NCBI GenBank assembly: GCA_937871285.1
Contig: CALMQS010000011.1
Span: 1 to 52,930, forward strand
Direction: 5' to 3'
Source: an uncultured Sphingobacteriales bacterium
GTDB lineage: Bacteria; Bacteroidota; Bacteroidia; Chitinophagales; Chitinophagaceae
DNA length: 52,930 nucleotides
Every line of letters starts with the position of its first letter. Position 1 is the first letter of the stretch. Position numbers and translations under genes: made by a program. The notes under the pieces were generated by a model. That model was not told the DNA's origin. It ran no database searches and saw only the letters and a program-made list of their open reading frames with translations. Below are positions 9,181-17,741 of this stretch, piece after piece.

Positions 9181-9861
9181 TTATAGTTTGTGGTTTCTGG
9201 TTGTAAACAACTGCTCTGCTATTACCAGGTCAGCGGGCAGCGTGATCTTAATATTTTCCTTCTCTCCCTCTATCATAAACACTTCATATCCCGCGGCTTC
9301 TGCTACCGTGGCTTCATCGGTAAAAGTTTCGCTATAGGGCTGCTCAAATGCCGGCAAAATAATTTCACTCCTGAAGGTTTGAGGTGTTTGAACAGCAAGC
9401 AGCCGGCTTCTGTCTATCGCCCTGGTGCTATCCCCTTCCATCATTCTTATGCTGTCGCTTACCGCTACCGCGGGAATAGCGCTTCCTTTCTCAAGCGCCT
9501 GGTTATAACAACGCCGGATCAGCTTTTCAGTAACCAGGCATCTTACGCCATCGTGCACAAAAACAACCGATTCTTCCTCTATCTTTTGTAGCCCGTTTTG
9601 CACAGAATGAAAACGCGTTGCGCCACCCGCAACCATTTGAATACGCCATGGCGCGGTTGTTTGCCGGATGAGCGCATCACCTTCCTGTTCAAAATTAGCC
9701 GGCACCACCAGTATGATCTTCAGGTCTTCAAAGGCGCGCAGAAATGTTTCCAGCGTATGCCATACCACCGGCCTTCCCTTTAGCTGTAAAAACTGCTTGG
9801 GAACAAGTCCTCCCATTCTCGTTCCGCTACCCCCTGCTACTATTACCGCATATTTCTTCAT
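9181..9861 (-). CDS. ispD: 2-C-methyl-D-erythritol 4-phosphate cytidylyltransferase
   Basis: A 226-residue cytosolic enzyme of the MEP isoprenoid pathway; it joins CTP to methylerythritol phosphate. The nucleotide-binding start is VAGGSGTRMGGLVPKQFLQL, with the conserved Arg and Lys. The mid-protein block reads VFVHDGVRCLV, where most relatives have Pro instead of Cys. FTDEATVAEAAGYEV and ENIKITLPADLVIAEQL complete the family pattern. Length is normal. A TATATTTG -7 element on the minus strand at 9949-9956 could drive it with a leader of about 80 bases. The later isoprenoid gene dxs is also in this window but 14 kb away and not in the same operon. Confidence 0.95.
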   Translation of the reverse strand: MKKYAVIVAGGSGTRMGGLVPKQFLQLKGRPVVWHTLETFLRAFEDLKIILVVPANFEQEGDALIRQTTAPWRIQMVAGGATRFHSVQNGLQKIEEESVVFVHDGVRCLVTEKLIRRCYNQALEKGSAIPAVAVSDSIRMMEGDSTRAIDRSRLLAVQTPQTFRSEIILPAFEQPYSETFTDEATVAEAAGYEVFMIEGEKENIKITLPADLVIAEQLFTTRNHKL

Positions 9862-10098
9862 AGTATAATTTCGGATGAAAATTAACGATTACCACTGAAA
9901 GCTCCATTGATAAAATTTTTATGGTATCAATTGTATCAGCACCCATAACAAATATAAAACTTGGCATGTGTCTGCCATTACGCTTTAAATAATACATTTA
10001 ATCTTTTGCCGCAGATGCGCAGATTTTATTGGGTATGCGTAACAGCAATCATTTTTAGACAGTTTCTTACAGATGACACAGGATGCGTAAATTGCAAT

Positions 10099-10659
10099 AT
10101 GTTCAAAAAAATCATTTATTTCCTGCTCTGCATAATGGTGAGCTGCCAGGCAGGCTCGTATAAAAAAGAGCAGGACATACTGGCTTTAAAAGAGATCAAT
10201 GAGCTGGTTACCGTTGAATACGTGGTAAACAAGATCATCAAGGCCAGCGATGATAAAACCTGGTATAAAATTGGCGACCGGAAAATATTAATGACCTGTG
10301 AAGCTACCCTTAAAGCGGGTATTGATTTTTCGGCTATTACCGCAAAGCATATTCAGATAAACGGTAAGGAAGTTACCCTAATGTTGCCGCATGCCACTTT
10401 ATTTTCTGTTAATATAAAACCCGAAAACATTCGGGTGGCTTATGAAGAAACAGGTGCTTTCAGAAGCAGCTTTTCAACACAGGAAAGAGATATGCTGGCA
10501 GCACAGGCACAAGAGCAGATTGGCAACGCTGCAGACGCATTGGGTGTGCTGCAGACCGCAGAAACCAATGCCAGTTTATTTGTTAGCCATTTCCTGCGCA
10601 ACATGGGATATGAAAAAATTATTATTCAATTTGAAAATGCCCCCGTTAAACTCAATTGA
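10099..10659 (+). CDS. DUF4230 lipoprotein
   Basis: A 186-residue DUF4230-family protein. It begins with a short basic N-terminus, a hydrophobic stretch and a lipobox ending in IMVSC, so it should be a lipoprotein. The body matches its downstream neighbour in plan: KEINELVTVEYVVNKII, a KILMTCEATLKAGIDFS strand pair, VTLMLPHATLFSVNI and a C-terminal helix ending FLRNMGYEKIIIQF. The family function is not known. The frame stays open back to 9961, but the lipoprotein signal fixes the start at ATG 10099. It ends two bases before the ATG of a second DUF4230 gene, so the two are an operon. Confidence 0.8.
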   Translation: MFKKIIYFLLCIMVSCQAGSYKKEQDILALKEINELVTVEYVVNKIIKASDDKTWYKIGDRKILMTCEATLKAGIDFSAITAKHIQINGKEVTLMLPHATLFSVNIKPENIRVAYEETGAFRSSFSTQERDMLAAQAQEQIGNAADALGVLQTAETNASLFVSHFLRNMGYEKIIIQFENAPVKLN

Positions 10660-10661
10660 TC

Positions 10662-11297
10662 ATGCGAAAGAGATGGATCAGGTATGTTTTTCTTATCGCC
10701 CTGGTACTGGTGGTGCTCACCTTACTGAATATGAAATGGCTGCCCTCATTTAAAAGCATATTTAAGGCGCAGCCCGTTACTATAGAAAATACACCTATAC
10801 TGATTAAGGAAATCAACGAACTGGCCCAGCTATGCACCATCACAGCTTTTGATGAAGTAGTTGCAGATTCTGTTGTTATGAAGATGAAATCCCCGATAGA
10901 AACCTTACTTCCGGATCTTTCGGGTTTTGGTAATTTACCGGTTACCGGGAAGCGCCTTGTGCTCATTGGAAAAGGAAAGATCATTGCAGGTGTTGACCTT
11001 AGAAAATTAAATGAGCAATCTGTTTTTGCTGAGGGCGATTCTGTTTCCATAATACTGCCGGCGGCGGAAATACTGGATGCGATCATGAACCCGGCAGACT
11101 TTGAAACTTTTAGTGAAACCGGCGAATGGAGCAGCGAAGCCGTTACGGCAGTTAAAATAAAAGCCAGAACAAAAATGATAGAAAGATCGGTTGAGCAGGG
11201 TATACTCACCAGGGCCAATGCCCGGAGCATTGTGCTTATTGAAAATTTCCTACGGGGGTTAGGGTTTAAGAAGGTGCGGGTACAAACGGCGGGTTAG
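10662..11297 (+). CDS. DUF4230 membrane-anchored protein
   Basis: A 211-residue paralog of the preceding gene. One N-terminal membrane segment (about residues 8-24) anchors it, and the rest is DUF4230: IKEINELAQLCTITAFDEVV, RLVLIGKGKIIAGVDLRKL, SVSIILPAAEILDAIMNP and a last helix FLRGLGFKKVRVQ. One partner has a lipobox and the other a transmembrane anchor, so the pair may act on two sides of, or together in, the envelope (inference). ATG 10662 is preferred to the in-frame TTG 10656 because it follows the upstream stop by two bases. Its TAG stop overlaps the TAA stop of the convergent metallophosphoesterase in the four bases TTAG. Confidence 0.8.
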   Translation: MRKRWIRYVFLIALVLVVLTLLNMKWLPSFKSIFKAQPVTIENTPILIKEINELAQLCTITAFDEVVADSVVMKMKSPIETLLPDLSGFGNLPVTGKRLVLIGKGKIIAGVDLRKLNEQSVFAEGDSVSIILPAAEILDAIMNPADFETFSETGEWSSEAVTAVKIKARTKMIERSVEQGILTRANARSIVLIENFLRGLGFKKVRVQTAG

Positions 11298-12385
11298 CCC
11301 ATATCTTTCAATGCGGCATGTTCCAGTATGGTTCTTTGAGCTGCGGTATCTTCCATTTTCCATTTTATCAGCCTTATTTCGCCCGCTTCTATTTCTATCC
11401 CGGTAATGTCGCCGTCACTGAAGCAGCAGCAACCACTGTTGAAATAGGAGGGTTTCAGATGCAGGTAATCTTCCGACACATGATCATATTCCTGCCGGCG
11501 AAAAGCAATTTCATCCTGTAAATGATTAATCGCATGCTCATCTCCCTTTTGACGGGCAATCAGCAGTTGTTTGTATAAACGCTCCAGGTGCGTCATGGAT
11601 TCAAATACGGGCTGATGCGTATGCCCTGTAATGAGTATGAGGTCTTTTTGCTCCGAACTCCATTCATACATAAACTGGTTATGCTCCGTTTTGCGGATAT
11701 CATTAAAAGCGGGCGTATTGATGTTCAGATCTAAATACGCCTGCAATGGGGCCCATATCTTAGCTACGAACCAGGCGCTGAACTTATTGCCATCGCTTTG
11801 CCCATCGCCCTGGTGCCCGTGTGTTAAAAAAATATCTATTGCCTTTTCCCCTGTATTATACTTCAGCAATACGCCCTCATACATATGCACCGGCTCACCG
11901 TAAATGCTGATAAGCTGCAACGGTGCAAAAGGATCGTTATTCCAGAACACATCGTGATTGCCAAAAACCTTGATCAGCGCTTTTCTTTGCTGAAACAGCT
12001 TTTCCAGCTCAAAGGAAGCATGATTGTGCTTTTTTACAGTGAACAGGTTAAACTTCCAAAGTTCTTCACTGTCTCCCAGCACAATCAAAGTATATCCCTT
12101 TGTGTTATAATAATGTAACGCGGCAATATAGTTTTGCTCCGCGGGGGCAAAATCATCAGAACGCTTTTTATTGCCTTTATGAAGATCAGAGAAGATAATG
12201 ATCTTTTGAGGTGATGCATTTAAATCAATGACCATTCCTTTTTTACCGGGTTTTTTCCTGATCTGCATATACAGTCTGGTAAGCGCATCATGCACCTTTT
12301 GCCTGTTGGGGCGGGAAGAAAACCTGTTGGCTAATGTTGCTACCGGCTTTTTAAGTATGCGCTGCAGGAATGTACGAAGGCTCAT
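11294..12385 (-). CDS. Calcineurin-like metallophosphoesterase
   Basis: A 363-residue protein with the complete metal-binding motif series in order: IIFSDLHKGN, LIVLGDSEELW, VFGNHDVF, FLTHGHQGDG and LITGHTHQP. These ligate two metal ions and hydrolyse phosphomono- or diesters. There is no obvious signal peptide, and the first 50 residues are basic. An inserted helical stretch (about 275-310, ERLYKQLLIARQKGDEHA onwards) lies between the last motif and the C-terminal strands. The substrate cannot be assigned. The stop codon overlaps that of the convergent DUF4230 gene. Upstream, umuC ends 25 bases away on the same strand, so read-through from umuC is possible. Confidence 0.85.
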   Translation of the reverse strand: MSLRTFLQRILKKPVATLANRFSSRPNRQKVHDALTRLYMQIRKKPGKKGMVIDLNASPQKIIIFSDLHKGNKKRSDDFAPAEQNYIAALHYYNTKGYTLIVLGDSEELWKFNLFTVKKHNHASFELEKLFQQRKALIKVFGNHDVFWNNDPFAPLQLISIYGEPVHMYEGVLLKYNTGEKAIDIFLTHGHQGDGQSDGNKFSAWFVAKIWAPLQAYLDLNINTPAFNDIRKTEHNQFMYEWSSEQKDLILITGHTHQPVFESMTHLERLYKQLLIARQKGDEHAINHLQDEIAFRRQEYDHVSEDYLHLKPSYFNSGCCCFSDGDITGIEIEAGEIRLIKWKMEDTAAQRTILEHAALKDMG

Positions 12386-12409
12386 AATAAAAAAGCAATA
12401 CTACAAATT

Positions 12410-13759
12410 TTACTTCACCTCAAACATTTCTTCCCAGCGGGTAGTATAGCGGTGGCTACGCAGTTCCTGGCGCATCTTCCAGTTCTTTTGGGTTCCCGCA
12501 GCGGCAAACCTCAGCATATCATCCCGCATACTGAAGTTGATATTATCCATCGTATCCATAAGATAACGGTTACGGTTCTGCGCTTCCGGCACAAACAGGT
12601 TGCCCTGGATAGCCGTGTCAGGAACCAAGCCGCTAAGCATCACACCTGCTTTTTTATATGATTTCCCTTCCTCGTATAATTGATCCACCATGTGAACCGC
12701 GGGCTTTATCAGTTCATGGGTAATGGATGTGGCGGCAGGTAATATGGTATAGGTGCTTATGGTTGGGCCGTGGTGGAAATCAACGGAATGACCCTGTTCT
12801 TTGGAAACAATAAATACGCTAACCGTATTGGCCGCACTGTGCTGGCGGCGCAATTTTTCGGCTGCGCGGGAAGTATAGGTAGCAACGGCTTCTTTGATAT
12901 CACCGATATTATTTACAGGAGAACCAAACATGCGGGTGGTGGCAATCATCTTTTTCGTTATCAGCGGATCTTTTATGCTTATACACTGTTCCCCGCGTAA
13001 TTCCTTTATTAACCGCACACCCGTTACACCACCGAGGTTTTTATAAGCCCACTGAGCAGACATGTTACGTAGTTCCCATGCACTGGTAATACCCATATTA
13101 ATGAGCTTGCCGGCATAGGCGCTGCCCACGCCCCAGAGATTGTTGACCCGTATGGATTGCAGTGCCTGCATCTGCTGCTCCGGCGAGAGCAATACTTTTA
13201 CGCACCCGGAAACCCGCTTATCCTCCTTAGCCATATAATTAGCTGCTTTAGCCAGGGTTTTGCTTGGGCCAACGCCTACCGAAACGGAAACCCCCGTCCA
13301 TTGCTCAACGGTATGCCGGATATACAATGCGTAATCCTGCACTTCTTTTTGCTCCATCTCCGGCAAATCTACAAATGCCTCATCTACCGAATATACTTCC
13401 ACACGGGATGCCCCTAACAATATCCTTAATGTTTCCATCACGCGCCAGCTCAGGTCGCCGTATAAATTATAATTAGAAGAAAACACTGCCACATCATGCT
13501 GCTGTATCAGGGATTTGGCCTCAAAATAAGGGCCTGCCATTTTCACTCCTATCTCCTTAGCTTCATCGCTGCGTGAAACAATACAGCCATCGTTATTACT
13601 GAGCACCACAACGGGCTTATATTTCAAATCAGGTCTGAATAACCGCTCGCAGGAACAATAAAAACTATTGCAATCTATAATTGCTTTAAAGCTCCTTCTT
13701 TCCGGAACATCTTTAAATAATGTATTTTTTGCATTTGCTGCTATTGAAATATCCTGCAT
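12410..13759 (-). CDS. umuC: Y-family DNA polymerase, UmuC type
   Basis: A 449-residue translesion polymerase catalytic subunit. The palm motifs are intact: FKAIIDCNSFYCSCERLF near the start and VYSVDEAFVDL, which carry the catalytic acidic residues. A helix-hairpin-helix region follows (NLWGVGSAYAGKLINMGITSAWEL), then the little-finger domain (about 245-350) and a DUF4113-type tail ending with the WEMRQ-like KNWKMRQELRSHRYTTRWEE. No umuD-like peptidase gene is adjacent, so the partner must be elsewhere. No other ATG, GTG or TTG occurs in frame before the first catalytic motif, so ATG 13759 is the start. It sits only four bases from a -7 element, implying a leaderless or near-leaderless message. 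A palindrome overlaps the expected -33 area. Confidence 0.93.
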   Translation of the reverse strand: MQDISIAANAKNTLFKDVPERRSFKAIIDCNSFYCSCERLFRPDLKYKPVVVLSNNDGCIVSRSDEAKEIGVKMAGPYFEAKSLIQQHDVAVFSSNYNLYGDLSWRVMETLRILLGASRVEVYSVDEAFVDLPEMEQKEVQDYALYIRHTVEQWTGVSVSVGVGPSKTLAKAANYMAKEDKRVSGCVKVLLSPEQQMQALQSIRVNNLWGVGSAYAGKLINMGITSAWELRNMSAQWAYKNLGGVTGVRLIKELRGEQCISIKDPLITKKMIATTRMFGSPVNNIGDIKEAVATYTSRAAEKLRRQHSAANTVSVFIVSKEQGHSVDFHHGPTISTYTILPAATSITHELIKPAVHMVDQLYEEGKSYKKAGVMLSGLVPDTAIQGNLFVPEAQNRNRYLMDTMDNINFSMRDDMLRFAAAGTQKNWKMRQELRSHRYTTRWEEMFEVK

Positions 13760-13763
13760 ATAG

Positions 13764-13771
13764 CAAATATA
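13764..13771 (-). promoter_or_regulatory. Minus-strand -7 promoter element for umuC
   Basis: On the minus strand this reads TATATTTG, matching TAnnTTTG. Transcription would start about 6-7 bases further on, at or near the umuC start codon. Confidence 0.45.
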
Positions 13772-13778
13772 GCATAAA

Positions 13779-13797
13779 ATACTAAATTAATTAGTAT
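13779..13797. promoter_or_regulatory. Palindromic operator candidate (umuC)
   Basis: ATACTAA-attaa-TTAGTAT is a perfect 7-5-7 inverted repeat. It lies immediately upstream of the umuC -7 element, where a bound repressor would block the -33 region. Its position before a damage-induced polymerase suggests a LexA-like or XRE/S24-type operator. The binding protein is unknown. Confidence 0.5.
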
Positions 13798-13907
13798 TGC
13801 TAATGCTTTTTGCATAGCCTGGTTTTGAGTATTTATAGTATCTTACGTGCTCCTGTTGGCCGGAGATGCCGGCTACTACAAATTATAGTATTCAATTCCT
13901 TCAAATT

Positions 13908-15905
13908 ATGCTGATAAAAAGTAACATGCCGCTTTTTATTTTATTTTGCCTGTGTGGCAGTATGGTATTCGCGCAAAAAAATGTTCAAACAGCAGATATA
14001 TGTGTTTATGGAGGTACGGCGGCGGGTGTTGTAGCTGCATATACCGCCAAACAAATGGGGCGGTCGGTAATACTGATTGAGGCAGGGAAGCATATCGGCG
14101 GATTAACATCGGGTGGGTTAGGCTATACGGATATAGGAAATAAGTATGTGGTGTCCGGCATTTCAAGAGATTTTTACCGTCGGGTGGGTAAGCATTATGG
14201 CAAATTTGAACAATGGATATTTGAGCCTCATGTAGCCAAAGCAACTTTAATGCAGTATATCACAGCCGCAAAAGTGAATGTATTGTACGAACATGAAGTG
14301 ATTACCGTAAAAAAAGAAACGGCACATATCCGCGAAATAACACTAAGATACACAGGCCCCAATGGTAAACAAGCCGATCAAACCATCAAAGCCCGCATGT
14401 TCATTGATTGCTCTTATGAAGGCGACCTTATGGCGAAAGCCGGCGTATCTTATATAGTAGGCCGCGAAGCCAACAGTGTTTACAACGAAACCTATAATGG
14501 CGTACAACTGATGGATAAACATCAGTTCCCCGATGATATAGACCCATACGTTATACCCGGTGATCCGAAAAGCGGCTTATTGTGGGGTATTAGCGGGAAA
14601 GCACTGGCAGAGCGGGGAACAGGCGACAGTAAAGTGCAGGCATATAATTACAGGCTTTGCCTCACCAACGAGCCTGCCAACAGTATCCCCATTACAAAAC
14701 CAGATGATTATGACGCTTCTAAGTACGAGCTGCTGCTGCGGGTAATTGAAAAGAACAAGTCTGCCAGCCTGAACCCGCATTTGAAAATAGACCTCATGCC
14801 TAATCACAAAACCGATATCAATAACAATGGACCTTTTTCAACCGATATGATTGGGATGAATTACGATTATGCTGAAGCGGATTTTACCACGAGGCAAAAA
14901 ATTGCGAAAGCGCATGAAAGCTACACAAAAGGTTTATTATACTTTTTGGGAAATGATGAAAGAGTGCCCGTACACCTCCGTCAGGAAATGCTGCAATGGG
15001 GATACCCGAAAGATGAATATACAGATAACGGGAATTTTACACCGCAAATGTATATAAGAGAGGCGCGCCGGATGATTGGCGCTTATGTAATGACACAGGA
15101 CAACTGCGAGGGGAAACGTACAGTGGCAGATGGTGTGGGGATGGCGGCCTATACAATGGATTCGCACAATTGCCAGCGCATAGTGGTAAACGGTATGGTT
15201 AAAAATGAAGGAGATGTTCAGGTGCGTGGCGGGGGGCCTTACCCGGTTGCTTACCGGTCTATTATTCCGCAACCCGGCGAATGTAAAAACCTGCTGGTTC
15301 CGGTTTGCCTTTCTGCCAGCCATATTGCCTATGGCTCCATACGTATGGAGCCTGTTTTTATGGTGCTTGCCCAATCTGCCGCAGTGGCGGCAAGCATGGC
15401 TATACAATCGGGAAAGGCTGTACAGGATGTGGATGTAAAAAAATTACAGCAATCATTACAGGCCAACCCGCTGATGAACAGCGCTGCGCCTGAAATTTTA
15501 GTTGATAATGATGATACCGCCCATGTAACCATTGATGGTAAGTGGGAGGCTGTAACCCAGGGCGCTTATGGGTCATCCAAACTAAGGAATGCAGACAATA
15601 GTGTACGGCAATCCGTTCGCTTTACACCAACGATCGTTAAAGCCGGCGGTTATAAAATATATTACTATCTCACCACTTCAGAAAAGCCATCCACCAGCAC
15701 ACAGGTTAAAATTTTTAACGGACAAACGATAAAATCCGTGCCGGTATCTTCTGCCGAATTGAAAGTAGAAGGACAAACCTCGGGTGGATGGATTGATCTC
15801 GGCGCCTACAGATTGCCTGCGGGCAAAAAGGGATATGTTGAAATAACCAATGAAGGAGCCGATGGTATAGTAATAGCAGACGCTGTTTTATTTATCCCTG
15901 AATAA
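13908..15905 (+). CDS. Secreted FAD-dependent oxidoreductase with golvesin/xanthan-lyase-like C-terminal domain
   Basis: A 665-residue exported protein. A signal peptide (MPLFILFCLCGSMVFAQ) precedes a FAD-binding fold of the FAD_oxidored type: DICVYGGTAAGVVAAYTAKQ, the acidic ribose-binding IEAGKHIGGLTSGG, and later FIDCSYEGDLMAKAG. The flavoprotein core ends near residue 520. The last about 130 residues (from EILVDNDDTAHV to VIADAVLFIPE) match the beta-sandwich often called golvesin C-terminal-like or xanthan-lyase CBD-like, a probable carbohydrate-binding module. The reaction is unknown. The homologous FAD domain recurs in the gene at 46759-48486. Alternative starts are ATG 13866, which would put extra residues before the signal peptide, and ATG 13926. 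An unknown small gene follows after 7 bases. Confidence 0.85.
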   Translation: MLIKSNMPLFILFCLCGSMVFAQKNVQTADICVYGGTAAGVVAAYTAKQMGRSVILIEAGKHIGGLTSGGLGYTDIGNKYVVSGISRDFYRRVGKHYGKFEQWIFEPHVAKATLMQYITAAKVNVLYEHEVITVKKETAHIREITLRYTGPNGKQADQTIKARMFIDCSYEGDLMAKAGVSYIVGREANSVYNETYNGVQLMDKHQFPDDIDPYVIPGDPKSGLLWGISGKALAERGTGDSKVQAYNYRLCLTNEPANSIPITKPDDYDASKYELLLRVIEKNKSASLNPHLKIDLMPNHKTDINNNGPFSTDMIGMNYDYAEADFTTRQKIAKAHESYTKGLLYFLGNDERVPVHLRQEMLQWGYPKDEYTDNGNFTPQMYIREARRMIGAYVMTQDNCEGKRTVADGVGMAAYTMDSHNCQRIVVNGMVKNEGDVQVRGGGPYPVAYRSIIPQPGECKNLLVPVCLSASHIAYGSIRMEPVFMVLAQSAAVAASMAIQSGKAVQDVDVKKLQQSLQANPLMNSAAPEILVDNDDTAHVTIDGKWEAVTQGAYGSSKLRNADNSVRQSVRFTPTIVKAGGYKIYYYLTTSEKPSTSTQVKIFNGQTIKSVPVSSAELKVEGQTSGGWIDLGAYRLPAGKKGYVEITNEGADGIVIADAVLFIPE

Positions 15906-15912
15906 GATTTTT

Positions 15913-16341
15913 ATGATGAACAGAATAAAGCCCGATGTAGATATTGTGAGCGATTTGCTGAAAGCTGTTTTGGAGGCCAGTCCCGATTCTTCTTTTATCC
16001 GGAGTTTACTGTTTCAATACCAGGAACGCGGAGGGCTAAGTAAAAAACAATTAGAAGGGTTATACCATAAAGCTGCTAAAATAGCAACCATTCCCGAAAA
16101 CAGACTTACCACTTTAGAGGCAATTATAAAGAAAAAGCCCACCCGCTATAAATCCAGCCTGCCACCACCTGCTCCGCTTTATATTAAAGATGAAAATGCA
16201 GGCCGCATGCTGGAAGCCATACTGGCAAAATATCCGCAACATAAAAGAGTATTGTTTTTAAAAGCAAAGTACGACAATAACGAAACCCTTTCCGTAGTGG
16301 AATTAAGTGAATTACAAAAATTTAATAAGATGCTTCACTGA
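15913..16341 (+). CDS. Hypothetical protein, helical
   Basis: A 142-residue protein I do not recognise. It is mostly predicted helix and charged, with no signal peptide or membrane segment. The N-terminal half contains DLLKAVLEASPDSSFIRSLL and a GGLSKKQLEGLYHKA helix pair. The middle is a basic, proline-rich linker (KKKPTRYKSSLPPPAP), and the end has NAGRMLEAILAKYPQHKR. It starts seven bases after the FAD oxidoreductase stop, so they are probably co-transcribed, although one product is exported and the other looks cytoplasmic. ATG 15916 is an equally possible start. Confidence 0.65.
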   Translation: MMNRIKPDVDIVSDLLKAVLEASPDSSFIRSLLFQYQERGGLSKKQLEGLYHKAAKIATIPENRLTTLEAIIKKKPTRYKSSLPPPAPLYIKDENAGRMLEAILAKYPQHKRVLFLKAKYDNNETLSVVELSELQKFNKMLH

Positions 16342-16397
16342 ATAATTCAGTAATTTCCGAAATATTATACCCTAAAACTTACATATTTATATAATAT

Positions 16398-17738
16398 ATG
16401 AATGATTTGCTCAGGCAGTTTATAGAAAAAGTACAGCAGCGCAACATAGCAGAGCCGGAATTTTTACAAGCGGTAGCGGAAGTAGCGGAATCGCTGATTC
16501 CCTATATTGACAAGCATCCTAAATACAGAAACAATAAAATTCTGGAGCGTATTGTTGAACCTGAGCGGGTAATCATATTCAGGGTACCGTGGTTAAACGA
16601 CAAGGGCGAAGTGGAGGTAAACAGGGGCTTCAGAATACAAATGAACAGCGCCATTGGCCCATATAAGGGCGGACTTCGTTTTCATCCTTCCGTAACACTG
16701 AGTGTGCTCAAATTCCTCGCTTTTGAACAGGTATTTAAAAACAGTCTTACCGGCTTACCTATGGGGGGCGGCAAGGGCGGTTCAGATTTTGATCCCAAAA
16801 ACAGGTCGGATAATGAGGTAATGAAATTCTGCCAGAGCTTTATGACGGAGTTGTATCGCCATGTAGGCGCCGATATAGACATTCCCGCGGGAGATATTGG
16901 CGTGGGTAAGCGCGAAATTGGTTATTTATTCGGACAGTATAAGCGTATTAAAGGAGAGTTCAGCGGCGTGCTAACCGGCAAAGGATACGAATGGGGCGGC
17001 AGCCTGATACGCCCTGAAGCCACCGGCTACGGGTTGGTGTATTTCGTGGAAGAAATTTTAAAAACCCGCGGCGATACACTGGTAGGTAAAAAAATTACTA
17101 TTTCCGGTTCCGGTAACGTAGCCCAGTATGCTGCCGAAAAGTGCATTGCCAAAGGAGCTAAAGTACTTACCATGTCGGATTCGGATGGATTTATATACGA
17201 CCCCGATGGCATTGACCTGGAACGACTGCAGTTTATTAAAACCCTCAAAGATAACCAGCGGGGCAGGATCAGTGAATACGCAGCCGAATTCAATTGCGGC
17301 TACTTTAAAGGGGAACGCCCCTGGAAAATTAAATGTGATATTGCCCTGCCCAACGCTACTCAAAATGAGCTGAACGGGGATGATGCCATTGCACTCATAG
17401 AAAACGGCTGCTTTTGTGTGGCAGAAGGCGCCAATATGCCCTGCACACCGGAAGCGGTGGCCGCCTTTAACCAGGCGCATGTTTTTTACGCCCCGGGTAA
17501 AGCCGCCAATGCAGGTGGCGTAGCGGTATCAGGACTGGAAATGTCGCAAAATTCACTCCGCTTTTCATGGACAAGAGACGAGGTAGATAATAAGCTGAAG
17601 GATATTATGAAACAGATCCACAGGATATGCGTAAAATACGGCAAAGAAGAAAACGGGCATATTAATTACGAAAAAGGCGCCAATATAGGCGGCTTCGTTA
17701 AGATTGCCGATTCCATGCTGGCCCAGGGACTGGTTTAA
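16398..17738 (+). CDS. gdhA: NADP-specific glutamate dehydrogenase
   Basis: A 446-residue hexameric-type glutamate dehydrogenase, the normal length of the family. It converts 2-oxoglutarate and ammonium to glutamate in the cytoplasm. The substrate domain carries GPYKGGLRFHPSV and the catalytic-lysine block LPMGGGKGGSDFDPK. The nucleotide domain has the dinucleotide fingerprint ISGSGNVAQYAAEKC with TMSDSDG following, and GGVAVSGLEMSQNS completes the pattern. The 56 bases before it contain TATAAT-like A+T-rich sequence but no clean TAnnTTTG element. It converges on the helicase gene with only three bases between stops. Confidence 0.97.
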   Translation: MNDLLRQFIEKVQQRNIAEPEFLQAVAEVAESLIPYIDKHPKYRNNKILERIVEPERVIIFRVPWLNDKGEVEVNRGFRIQMNSAIGPYKGGLRFHPSVTLSVLKFLAFEQVFKNSLTGLPMGGGKGGSDFDPKNRSDNEVMKFCQSFMTELYRHVGADIDIPAGDIGVGKREIGYLFGQYKRIKGEFSGVLTGKGYEWGGSLIRPEATGYGLVYFVEEILKTRGDTLVGKKITISGSGNVAQYAAEKCIAKGAKVLTMSDSDGFIYDPDGIDLERLQFIKTLKDNQRGRISEYAAEFNCGYFKGERPWKIKCDIALPNATQNELNGDDAIALIENGCFCVAEGANMPCTPEAVAAFNQAHVFYAPGKAANAGGVAVSGLEMSQNSLRFSWTRDEVDNKLKDIMKQIHRICVKYGKEENGHINYEKGANIGGFVKIADSMLAQGLV

Positions 17739-17741
17739 ATA

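Noticed and set aside
14937..15407. A 156-codon open frame antisense to the FAD oxidoreductase
   Set aside because: Shadow of the sense gene, which carries the FAD motifs. Its His/Arg/Cys-rich content is untypical.
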